A DNA stretch of 17,255 bases from Clostridia bacterium (GTDB taxonomy: Bacteria > Bacillota_A > Clostridia > Oscillospirales > CAG-272): assembly GCA_017472105.1 (NCBI GenBank), contig JAFUQY010000032.1, forward strand, positions 1-17,255, read 5' to 3'. The position numbers were made by a program, and so were the translations under genes. Of this stretch, positions 1-6,698 are shown in pieces (the first letter of the stretch is position 1; each line of letters opens with the position of its first letter). Under the pieces are notes generated by a model that saw only the letters and a program-made list of their open reading frames with translations, made no database searches and was not told the DNA's origin.

Positions 1-96
1 GAGTGGTTCCGTCCGCATATGCACGAAGAACGCTTTGCCGCACTCAGAGAGAAAGCAAAGTCCTTCGATCCGTACCGGCGCCGTCTCATGCAGTGA
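1..96 (+). CDS. C-terminal end of an unidentified gene (5' end outside window)
   Basis: Frame 1 is open from the first base and stops at TGA (94-96), giving 31 residues that begin EWFRPHMHEERF and end YRRRLMQ. The fragment is polar and basic, as expected of a soluble protein's C-terminus. It is too short for me to assign a family. It is read as the tail of a real gene because the stop is followed by a non-coding gap and then by a promoter for the next gene. No convincing terminator follows: a weak TTCTC/GAGAA inverted repeat near 105-123 lacks a T-run. An accidental open frame cannot be excluded. Confidence 0.45.
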   Translation, partial: EWFRPHMHEERFAALREKAKSFDPYRRRLMQ

Positions 97-142
97 TCGA
101 AAAATTCTCTGTCTGATTGAGAACACCTCACTGAACAGCTTA

Positions 143-188
143 TTGCTTTTGTCGAAAAATTATGCTATCATACAGTCAGAACCGGTTC
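143..188 (+). promoter_or_regulatory. Sigma-A promoter with extended -10 and palindromic operator-like site before the XRE gene
   Basis: The -35 is TTGCTT (143-148). After a 17-bp spacer comes the -10 TATCAT (166-171), preceded by TGC, an extended -10. Transcription should start near 178. A perfect 10-bp palindrome GAACCGGTTC lies at 179-188, over the expected start site, where a repressor would block transcription. Autoregulation by the XRE protein encoded downstream is inference from position. The same layout recurs at 11290-11339. Confidence 0.7.
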
Positions 189-213
189 AATCCAATGAAA
201 CGAGGACAAAGCA

Positions 214-1476
214 ATGACACTGCCAACCGCAAACATAATCCGCACCATGCGGCGGGAGAATAACGTGACACAGGATGAGCTTGCGCAGGCTCTGGGCGTG
301 TCCTATCAGGCCGTCAGCCGCTGGGAAAACGGACAGGCGTACCCGGACATCGAGCTTCTGCCGAAGATTGCCGCTTTTTTCGGAATCACCACGGACAGAC
401 TGCTCGGTGCGGACGAAGAAGCGAAACTGAGAAAGCGGATCGAAACCCTTGAAGCCTATAACCGTGCCTATCACGCCGCGGAAGACGGGTACGCAAAATA
501 TGAAATCATGGCAAGAGCCGTCAAAGAATTTCCGGATTCGGAACCGTTCATGGAAAAAGCTCTTGAGCAGCTGATCTGCCATGATGCCCTGCCGCGTGAA
601 GAAGCTCTGCCGATTGTAAGGGAATACTGCCGGAAGCTGATTGAAAACACACGCAGTTCCGTGCGGCGTCTGTCATCTCTGTACAGAATCTTCCAGTACG
701 AAGACGAAGACCGGCTCACCGACTGGAGCAAATATGTCTCGGAAAAAGTCACAGTTCCACAACTGCTGGCAAGTCGGTACAATCATCTGGGAGAAGTTGA
801 AAAATGCAATCTTCAGCGGCAGAAAAACCTATTTGCCAGTCTGAATTACTCCTTCGACACGGAATTCAGCCGTCTACGCTATCACGAAGGAGCAGGCAGT
901 CTGAATTCGGATACCGCATCCCGTGCCGCAGACCATCTCCTCGGTCCCGCAGAAAAAGATCCCACGATCAGTGTAAAGGGGCAGGAAATCATCCTCAGGC
1001 TGGTCGATGTGCTTCGTGATCCTGCCATAGAGGAAGACGGCTGGATTTTCCGGCGCGCATTCACCTATCTGCGTCTTGCCGCAGGGCGGTTCGGTTCCGG
1101 TGACAAAGAAGGAGGCTACGAAGCACTGGAAAAGTCCGTAGAGCTGTATGAAACGGTTCTGCGGATACCTGTTGATCGGGACCTGCCGCTGAACTGCCAG
1201 GTTCTGGACAGGCTGACAATTTCCGCAATCTCTTATTACAATCCTGAACAGAATCTGCTCAGACAGATTTCTTCCGATCCGGTTGACATCATGCTCCGCC
1301 GGGATGCCGCATCCGTCCTGCCGGTCAATACCCATAACTTCCGTTATGCTCAGATTTATCATCCGCTCACCGATCCGTCCGGCTGGGAATGGTTCAACTG
1401 CGTCCGTGACGAAGACCGTTACAAAGCCTGCGTCGAGCGTATCCGGAAATACCGCCCCGAAGACTTCCCCGAATAA
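214..1476 (+). CDS. XRE-family helix-turn-helix regulator with long uncharacterised C-terminal region
   Basis: The 420-residue protein is predicted to be a cytoplasmic DNA-binding regulator. Residues about 8-63 form a classic HTH_3 (Cro/C1) domain: TQDELAQALGVS is helix 2 and the turn, YQAVSRWENG is the recognition helix, and FFGITTDRLLG closes the domain. The remaining 340 or so residues are soluble, charged and helical-looking, without membrane segments. They may be a repeat-type sensing or dimerisation region, but I cannot name a domain. The ATG at 214 is preceded by GAGGA at a spacing of 7 nt. The gene stands alone: its own promoter carries a palindrome at the start site and a terminator follows. 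That arrangement fits an autoregulated accessory regulator. Its targets are unknown; promoters at 11290 and possibly 10081 share sequence with its own. The HTH assignment is firm; the function of the C-terminal region is open. Confidence 0.85.
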   Translation: MTLPTANIIRTMRRENNVTQDELAQALGVSYQAVSRWENGQAYPDIELLPKIAAFFGITTDRLLGADEEAKLRKRIETLEAYNRAYHAAEDGYAKYEIMARAVKEFPDSEPFMEKALEQLICHDALPREEALPIVREYCRKLIENTRSSVRRLSSLYRIFQYEDEDRLTDWSKYVSEKVTVPQLLASRYNHLGEVEKCNLQRQKNLFASLNYSFDTEFSRLRYHEGAGSLNSDTASRAADHLLGPAEKDPTISVKGQEIILRLVDVLRDPAIEEDGWIFRRAFTYLRLAAGRFGSGDKEGGYEALEKSVELYETVLRIPVDRDLPLNCQVLDRLTISAISYYNPEQNLLRQISSDPVDIMLRRDAASVLPVNTHNFRYAQIYHPLTDPSGWEWFNCVRDEDRYKACVERIRKYRPEDFPE

Positions 1477-1485
1477 CCCACACAG

Positions 1486-1512
1486 GACCTGCTTCACAGC
1501 GGGTCTTTTTTT
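1486..1512 (+). terminator. Rho-independent terminator of the XRE gene
   Basis: The stem GACCTGC (1486-1492) pairs with GCGGGTC (1499-1505), including one G-T wobble, around the loop TTCACA. Seven T follow (1506-1512). The T-run reaches the stop codon of the convergent recO gene. On the minus strand the hairpin has no T-run after it, so it looks one-directional. Confidence 0.85.
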
Positions 1513-2311
1513 ATATCTTGATCTTCTTATAATACTCCAGCGATGTGAACCCGTGCTCGATGTGGTTGAGGAGATACCGCTCGCAGACCACGGCAAGCAG
1601 GGGAAGCTCGGACTTGTCAAGCGTGAACGACAGCAGCTTTTTCAGCGGTGCGTATGCGATGAACCGCAGTGCCGCGAGAACGGGCGGTGACACACGGATC
1701 ATAATCTTCGCCGAAAACTCGTCCTGAATATACACGGGATCGTTTTCCAGCTCCGTCCGGCATTTTCTGCATAACAGGCGTCCGTTCATGACGTCAAGCG
1801 TGCAGTCCTCGGTCAGCTCACATCCGCATCCGTCACACACCGTGAGATCCGGCATGAAACCCGACTGCACCGCGCACCGGAACTCGAACGCCGCCTTGAT
1901 CTGCTCAAGCGGTACGGAATCCATGTTCGCAATGGCGTACAGTGTGTTCAGCGTCAGGGACATCAGATCGGAGTCGCCCACGCCGTCGAGGGAAACGTCT
2001 CCCGCAACGTCGCAGATATAGTTCGCCAGAGCCAGCTTTTCCGCGTCGTAGTGGATCGCCGTGAAGCCTTCGAGGTAGAACGTGTCGCGGATGTAGTGGA
2101 AATCGCCGCGCTTATGCAGCTGGAATGTGCTGTACGTGAACAGTCTTGCCGCCGCGGCATGTCGGTTGCGAATGGACGAAATTCCCTTGCCGGAGATGGT
2201 GATGCGGCCGTATTCGGCGGTGAGAACGGTGATGATTTTGTCGCTCTCGCCGTTCTTCACCTCGCGGATGACCAGACCGTTGACCTCAAAATCGTCGGTT
2301 CTGCCGCTCAT
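1511..2311 (-). CDS. recO: DNA repair protein RecO
   Basis: RecO mediates loading of RecA on SSB-coated single-stranded DNA in the RecFOR pathway and anneals complementary strands. The 266-residue length is normal. The N-terminus (DFEVNGLVIREVKNGESDKI, then ITVLTAEYGRI) is the characteristic OB-fold start. A four-cysteine zinc site is visible in the C-terminal half: C159 and C162 (CDGC) with C181 and C184 (CRKC). The ATG lies 1 nt behind the era stop codon (TGA-G-ATG), so translation is probably coupled. era-recO is the standard Firmicutes order. No terminator with a T-run was seen on the minus strand just after the stop; the facing XRE terminator occupies that spot. Confidence 0.95.
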   Translation of the reverse strand: MSGRTDDFEVNGLVIREVKNGESDKIITVLTAEYGRITISGKGISSIRNRHAAAARLFTYSTFQLHKRGDFHYIRDTFYLEGFTAIHYDAEKLALANYICDVAGDVSLDGVGDSDLMSLTLNTLYAIANMDSVPLEQIKAAFEFRCAVQSGFMPDLTVCDGCGCELTEDCTLDVMNGRLLCRKCRTELENDPVYIQDEFSAKIMIRVSPPVLAALRFIAYAPLKKLLSFTLDKSELPLLAVVCERYLLNHIEHGFTSLEYYKKIKI

Positions 2312-2312
2312 C

Positions 2313-3206
2313 TCAGCTTTCGATATCCTCGGGCTTGAAGCCGAAATTGTTCAGACTGAGCTGATTGTCGCGCCACTTTTCCTTGACCTTGACCCAGAGA
2401 TTGAGGTAGACCTTGGTGCCGAAGAAGGCTTCCATGTCCTCTCTCGCGTAGCTGCCGATTTTCTTGAGGGTTTCGCCGTTCTTGCCGACGATGATGCCCT
2501 TATGGGACTGTTTTTCACAGAAAATCTCGGCGCGGATGCGGATCATGCTGTCTTCGGTGAAGTCCTCGATCACGACAGCGGTGCCGTGCGGAATTTCGTC
2601 GGACAGGGTACGCAGAATCTTTTCACGGATGATCTCTGCTGCAATCTGTCTTTCGGGCTGGTCGGTGAGGCTGTCCTCGTCGAACATCCAGTCGCTCTCG
2701 TAGAGGAACTGCGCGGCTTCTTCGAGCACTTCGTCGACGTTCTTGCCGGATTCCGCACAGGTGGGAACGACAGCGTCGAAATTGTGCAGTGCCGCATAGC
2801 CCGCGATGGTTTCCGCCAGCTTTTCGCGGTTGACAAGGTCGATCTTGTTGAGCACGAGCATGGACGGCAGCTCTGCCTTTTTGATCTGATTGATGAGATT
2901 CTTTTCGATTTCGCCTGCCGGATGACCTGCTTCCGCGATGAGAATTACGGCATCCGCGGATCCGACGGACGAGCGCACAGTTTTCATCATATATTCGCCC
3001 AGCTTGTTCTTCGCCTTGTGCACGCCGGGCGTGTCGATGAAGACGAACTGATCTTCGCCCTTGGTAAGAATACCGGCGATTCGGTTTCTGGTGGTCTGGG
3101 GCTTGGACGACACAATCGCCACCTTTTCGCCCAGAAGCTGATTCATGAGCGTGCTCTTGCCTACATTCGGTCTGCCGACGATGGCGATAAATGCTGTTCT
3201 TGTCAT
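2313..3206 (-). CDS. era: GTPase Era
   Basis: Era is an essential GTPase that binds the 3' end of 16S rRNA and assists 30S subunit maturation. With the chosen start the protein has 297 residues, the family's usual size. G1 is GRPNVGKS (11-18), the switch I region is KPQTTRNRI, G3 is DTPG (58-61), G4 is NKID (120-123), and the C-terminal KH domain carries GIIVGKNGETL (GKNG at 241-244). The ATG at 3204-3206 was chosen because MTRTAFIAIVGRPNVGKS matches the usual Era N-terminus and AGAGG lies 8 nt upstream. The same frame stays open for another 100 codons upstream (to 3506), but that stretch is rich in Arg, Ser, Asn and His and does not look like protein. In many Firmicutes dgkA and cdd sit between ybeY and era; here a gene-free gap takes their place. 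Confidence 0.96.
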   Translation of the reverse strand: MTRTAFIAIVGRPNVGKSTLMNQLLGEKVAIVSSKPQTTRNRIAGILTKGEDQFVFIDTPGVHKAKNKLGEYMMKTVRSSVGSADAVILIAEAGHPAGEIEKNLINQIKKAELPSMLVLNKIDLVNREKLAETIAGYAALHNFDAVVPTCAESGKNVDEVLEEAAQFLYESDWMFDEDSLTDQPERQIAAEIIREKILRTLSDEIPHGTAVVIEDFTEDSMIRIRAEIFCEKQSHKGIIVGKNGETLKKIGSYAREDMEAFFGTKVYLNLWVKVKEKWRDNQLSLNNFGFKPEDIES

Positions 3207-3250
3207 TTTTATAACCTCTGTTGATTTTTTGTTTGTCCTGGATTTTATTT

Positions 3251-3293
3251 GGGGGTACGGTCGCTTTTTGAAAAAAGCTCCGCAAAAACTTCC
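3251..3293 (-). repeat. Possible interspersed A/T-rich hairpin repeat remnant
   Basis: Read on the minus strand, the segment contains GGAAGTTTTTGCGGAGC followed by TTTTTTCAAAAAGCGACC. AGCTTTTT and AAAAAGC can form a small hairpin. It resembles short intergenic sequences I associate from memory with Clostridia genomes. Only one copy is visible here, so the repeat call is inference. Confidence 0.25.
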
Positions 3294-3475
3294 GGCTGAC
3301 GAGGTGCGGTGTGCTGACGGGATGTGATCTGATATGGCACTGTCAGCCTCAGGGGATTTTTTGACGGCGTGCGGTTTTAACTGCTGATTTGTATTTCTAC
3401 GGATACAATTGCGGATTGCTCCTGCGGGTGCGCTGCCGTATGACGCGTACCAATGTATCAGAAGCTCGCTTATAC

Positions 3476-3507
3476 GGTTCACAGGGACCTCCGAGACCCT
3501 GTTCACC
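3476..3507 (-). other. Stable hairpin with internal GA/GA mismatch and GGAGGT in its loop
   Basis: On the minus strand the arms are GGTGAACAGGG and CCCTGTGAACC, with loop TCTCGGAGGT. Nine base pairs flank a symmetric GA/GA internal loop, which in RNA can form tandem sheared G-A pairs. The loop carries GGAGGT, a Shine-Dalgarno-like sequence, and a GTG follows 5 nt after GGAGG in the 3' arm, in frame with era. No T-run follows, so it is not a terminator. It may be a structured element in the ybeY-era transcript; its function is unknown. Confidence 0.5.
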
Positions 3508-3614
3508 CACGCCGTGGAGCGATCGAAATACGTTCGTTGTCTGAGTTGTTATTTTCCGGACTCACGCACGCCATGGGGATCTGCCGTATATCAGCCGTTT
3601 CGTTCTTACGTTGT

Positions 3615-4091
3615 TTACTTCACTTCCAGCCCGATGGCTTTCATGATTTTTCTCTGTCTTGCGCGCATGTCACGGTCTTCCTCATCGGAATTGACGTGGT
3701 CGTACCCGAGCAGATGAAGCATGGAGTGCACGGTCAGGAATGCGCATTCACGCTCGTAGCTGTGACCGAATTCCTCCGCCTGTGCCGCCGCTTTCTCGAG
3801 GGACAGCACGATATCCCCAAGCTCACAGACCTCGTCCGGATCGGGCATATCGCCGTTCTTCATATCGTACATCGGGAAGGAGAGCACATCCGTCGGCCTG
3901 TCGATTCCGCGGAACTCGGCGTTCTTGACCTGAATCCCGTCGTTATCGGTGAACGTAACGGAGACTGCCGCGTCCTGATCGAACTTCTCGAACATGAGCG
4001 TCGCGCGGATTGCCTTTCTCAGAAGCAGCTTCAGTCCGAGTCCCGTTTTATGCTTGTTCTGTTCGTTTGCCCAATAGATTTTAATTTTCAT
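3615..4091 (-). CDS. ybeY: Endoribonuclease YbeY (rRNA maturation factor)
   Basis: YbeY is a zinc-dependent single-strand endoribonuclease involved in 16S rRNA 3'-end maturation and 70S ribosome quality control. The 158-residue protein carries the family signature HSMLHLLGYDH, giving the metal ligands H122, H126 and H132. Upstream is the conserved RPTDVLSFPM segment (65-74). The length is normal. Its ATG (4089-4091) overlaps the end of phoH by 11 nt, so the two are very likely co-transcribed and translationally coupled. phoH-ybeY adjacency is conserved widely in bacteria. Confidence 0.96.
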   Translation of the reverse strand: MKIKIYWANEQNKHKTGLGLKLLLRKAIRATLMFEKFDQDAAVSVTFTDNDGIQVKNAEFRGIDRPTDVLSFPMYDMKNGDMPDPDEVCELGDIVLSLEKAAAQAEEFGHSYERECAFLTVHSMLHLLGYDHVNSDEEDRDMRARQRKIMKAIGLEVK

Positions 4092-5127
4092 TTCTTCTCA
4101 CCGGCTTATAACGCTGCTCTTTTTCCTTTTCGCGGCGTTCGTTTTCCTTTACTTTTCTGTCGCGCTCGTAGCGGTCGTATGCCATGATGATCTTCTGCAC
4201 CAGTCTGTGGCGGACGACGTCTCTTTCATTGAACTCGTGAATTCCGATATCCTCGATGTTTTTCAGGATCATTGTCGCAATGGACAGACCGCTTTTCGTC
4301 CCTCTCGGCAGGTCGGTCTGGGTGAGGTCACCGGTCACGACAGCCTTGGAGCCGTTGCCGAGACGCGTCAGGAACATTTTCATCTGCTCCGGCGTGGTAT
4401 TCTGCGCTTCGTCGAGGATGATGAAGGAGTCGTCGAGCGTCCGTCCGCGCATATACGCCAGCGGTGCGATTTCGATCGTCATTTTCTCAATCATCCGTGC
4501 ACAGGATTCCGCTCCCAGCATCTCGTACAGTGCATCGTAAAGCGGGCGGAGATAGGGGTCAATCTTGCTCTGGAGATCCCCGGGAAGGAATCCGAGACGT
4601 TCTCCGGCTTCAACGGCGGGTCTGGTAAGGATGATGCGGCTGACTTCGTGATTGCGCAGAGCCTTGACCGCCGCCGCGACTGCGAGATAGGTTTTGCCCG
4701 TACCTGCGGGACCGATGCCGAGCACGATGGTGTTTTTCCGGATGAGATCGAGGTATTTCTTCTGTCCGACGGTCTTTGCCTTGATCGGCTTGCCCTTTGC
4801 GGTGACAAAGAAGCAGTCGTCGTCGAGATCGGAAAGCTCACCCAGTCTGCCCTCCTTCACCATGCCGATGACGTAGTCCACGCTCTGGTCGGACGGCTCT
4901 TCCCCGAAGGAAACGATGCGCTTGAGATAGCTCAGCACGTCCGCCGCCATCGTTACGCCGTCCCCTTCCCCTTCGACAACGATGGTATCGCCGTCGTCGT
5001 TCTGGTTCTGTATGTTATAGATCCGCACGCCGAATTCGCTTTCCAGCCGTCCGACGTTCTTGTCAAAGCTGCCGAACAGCCGCGCCGTTGCTTCGGATGA
5101 TGCGGTGTGAATCTTTTTCTGCTGCAT
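4081..5127 (-). CDS. phoH: PhoH-family ATPase (PhoH-like protein)
   Basis: This is a PhoH-like P-loop ATPase of 348 residues. Family members are thought to act in RNA metabolism together with YbeY; the precise reaction is not settled. The Walker A is GPAGTGKT (139-146) and the Walker B is FIILDEAQN (DEAQ at 239-242). A KH-like N-terminal part (about 20-75) is followed by the PhoH core with LTRPAVEAGERLGFLPGD and TGDLTQTDLP, both typical. The start at 5125-5127 was chosen over an upstream in-frame ATG (5238) because AAGGAG lies just before it and MQQKKIHTAS fits the usual length; the longer form would run back into yqfD. The C-terminus is a highly charged tail (RDRKVKENERREKEKEQR). A 53-nt gap separates it from yqfD. 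Confidence 0.95.
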   Translation of the reverse strand: MQQKKIHTASSEATARLFGSFDKNVGRLESEFGVRIYNIQNQNDDGDTIVVEGEGDGVTMAADVLSYLKRIVSFGEEPSDQSVDYVIGMVKEGRLGELSDLDDDCFFVTAKGKPIKAKTVGQKKYLDLIRKNTIVLGIGPAGTGKTYLAVAAAVKALRNHEVSRIILTRPAVEAGERLGFLPGDLQSKIDPYLRPLYDALYEMLGAESCARMIEKMTIEIAPLAYMRGRTLDDSFIILDEAQNTTPEQMKMFLTRLGNGSKAVVTGDLTQTDLPRGTKSGLSIATMILKNIEDIGIHEFNERDVVRHRLVQKIIMAYDRYERDRKVKENERREKEKEQRYKPVRRNEN

Positions 5128-5180
5128 TCTGTTCTCCTTAGATTTGATTTCAAGAAGGATTTGATCATGGAATGGGACTT

Positions 5181-6356
5181 TTACTCCGTACGGAATTCTT
5201 CGGTTTTTCCGTTGTCCCGTCTCAGGTACAGGAGGCACGAGATTTTATAAACGCCGTCCTCAAATGACGCAGTCACTTCCCGCGCGACAAGCTCCGCATC
5301 TTCCGTTTCGTCCTTGATTTTCCCGCTCAGCTCGAGCATTGCCTCAGCCGCAGCATCATCGGCCGGGATCGTTTCCCTGACAAGCTCGTATTCGCGGTAC
5401 ACAGTTCTGAAAATCCACACCGGAAGGGGATTCATGCCAAGTGGGCATACCTGTTCCATCATATTTATTGTATCACAAGTACCCGCATCAAATCCACCCT
5501 TTCCGAAAAGATTTAATGATTTTTTGAAAAATTTTACGGAAATTTCCGTTTTTTCGCGGCCCGTATAGCGTTTCACTTCCCTTTCCGTCACGGCTTCCGA
5601 CCTGATTACGGAAAACGTACGGCAGATCACCTCACCGTCGGCGTATTCGTACAGGAGCGAGCCGTCCTTCAGCTCCGTCACACCCGAGATGAGCACCTGA
5701 CCGGGGGCGACCGTATCGCCGACCTTCACCGCCGCCGTGCCGTTTTTTACATGAATCTCCTCGACCACGCCCGCCTGCACCGCAACCACATTTGCATATG
5801 TCCCCTCCGGCGGCAGATTTCTCTCGTCCCGCATCATCTCCCGCACCTGCACTTCAGCCACCGTGCCGTTCATGTACACCGACAGCCACGCAATATCGTC
5901 CTGAAGGGCAAGATACTGCGCGTGCACGTCGTTGAAGCTGATTTTATGAAAATTGTCGCCCACGCCGCATCCGAGCTCCCCGAGAAGCGTCACGATTTCC
6001 TCCGTCGGAGTCACACTGTTGCCGAAGACGCGTACGTCCCAGATGATCCGCGACGAATGCCACAGCCACAGCGTCATCAGCAGAAACCCGAGTGCGATGG
6101 CAGGACGGATCCGGAGATACGCAAGCACAACCGGCAGACCGTGATCCTCACTGACAGTACATCCGGAATCCGCGAATGTCTCAAACACCCGCACGTCGCA
6201 GTCCCGCATCTTCACCGTCACACTGCCGTCCGCATGCATCCGCTGACACCGGAATTTCAGCCCGGCGCGCCAGATGCGGTCAAACACTGCGGTTTTGCTG
6301 TCACAGGGAATCGTCACCCAGCGCCAGCCGCGCAGAAACCACCTCACTTCCATCAT
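5181..6356 (-). CDS. yqfD: Sporulation protein YqfD
   Basis: YqfD is a membrane-anchored protein of endospore formers, made in the mother cell under sigma-E in Bacillus subtilis and needed for normal sporulation there. This 391-residue copy has an N-terminal cytoplasmic region, one clear membrane segment at about 84-105 (PAIALGFLLMTLWLWHSSRI), then a large extracytoplasmic part including the family-typical DVRVFGNSVTPTEEI and a barrel-like VKVGDTVAPGQVLISG stretch. The ATG overlaps the yqfC stop (ATGATGG overlap), indicating a two-gene translational unit. It sits directly upstream of phoH, as in Bacillus. There is no transfer signature. The assignment rests on order plus motifs and I consider it firm. 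Confidence 0.92.
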   Translation of the reverse strand: MMEVRWFLRGWRWVTIPCDSKTAVFDRIWRAGLKFRCQRMHADGSVTVKMRDCDVRVFETFADSGCTVSEDHGLPVVLAYLRIRPAIALGFLLMTLWLWHSSRIIWDVRVFGNSVTPTEEIVTLLGELGCGVGDNFHKISFNDVHAQYLALQDDIAWLSVYMNGTVAEVQVREMMRDERNLPPEGTYANVVAVQAGVVEEIHVKNGTAAVKVGDTVAPGQVLISGVTELKDGSLLYEYADGEVICRTFSVIRSEAVTEREVKRYTGREKTEISVKFFKKSLNLFGKGGFDAGTCDTINMMEQVCPLGMNPLPVWIFRTVYREYELVRETIPADDAAAEAMLELSGKIKDETEDAELVAREVTASFEDGVYKISCLLYLRRDNGKTEEFRTE

Positions 6357-6631
6357 TCACCGTCCTCTCCGAACACAACCGATGCGATGCACCCGCGCAC
6401 CGTGAGCGTTCTGCCGGTAAAATCCGAGAGCATCAGACACCGCCCTCTCACCGTCAGCCGCTCTTCCTTCATGGAAAGCACTACCCGGCACGGCTCGTAT
6501 TCGAGAATCCCGGTGCATCCCTCCACTTCCAGCTCTTCCCGTCCCCGGATGACCGTCACCGGCATTGACGACAGCACATCCACGGGCAGTGCCATCAGCT
6601 CCGACAGCTTTTTCGTGATTCCGTCATGCAA
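6353..6631 (-). CDS. yqfC: Sporulation protein YqfC (TTG start)
   Basis: YqfC is a small sporulation protein of about 90-95 residues, always paired with YqfD. The 92-residue product begins M(H)DGITKKLSELMALPVDVLSS and has the typical VTVIRGREELEVEGC stretch, then LMLSDFTGRTLTVRG. The frame stays open upstream to 6946, but no ATG gives a sensible start. A TTG at 6629-6631 has GGAGG 8 nt upstream and yields the family's length, so I chose it. The 3' end overlaps yqfD. Expression under a mother-cell sigma factor is expected from the family; the divergent region does not show a clear consensus promoter to me. Confidence 0.88.
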   Translation of the reverse strand: MHDGITKKLSELMALPVDVLSSMPVTVIRGREELEVEGCTGILEYEPCRVVLSMKEERLTVRGRCLMLSDFTGRTLTVRGCIASVVFGEDGE

Positions 6632-6698
6632 AATTCCGTCCTCCCGCGCATAGAAATGATCTGTGAAATCATATGCCGAGTGCGTGAAAGGAATGCCT

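Larger units (their letters stand above)
3207..3614. other. 408-nt gene-free gap between ybeY and era
   Basis: I find no supportable gene here. On the minus strand the region holds a strong hairpin (3476-3507), a 6-bp inverted repeat TTGTAT/ATACAA (3389-3408), and near era an A/T-rich hairpin segment (3251-3293). No promoter with good -35 and -10 boxes is evident, although TAAAAT occurs close to era. The region could be a long untranslated leader or processing region of the era-recO transcript, or the remains of lost genes (dgkA and cdd usually occupy this place in Firmicutes). Confidence 0.6.

Noticed and set aside
105..123. Terminator after the partial first gene
   Set aside because: TTCTC/GAGAA arms are short and A/T-rich, and no T-run follows.
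1486..1512. Bidirectional terminator shared by the XRE gene and recO
   Set aside because: The hairpin is followed by a T-run only on the plus strand; on the minus strand CTGTGTGGG follows it.
2127..3224. 365-codon plus-strand open frame opposite recO and era
   Set aside because: It spans the recO-era junction antisense to two firmly identified genes and has no family resemblance.
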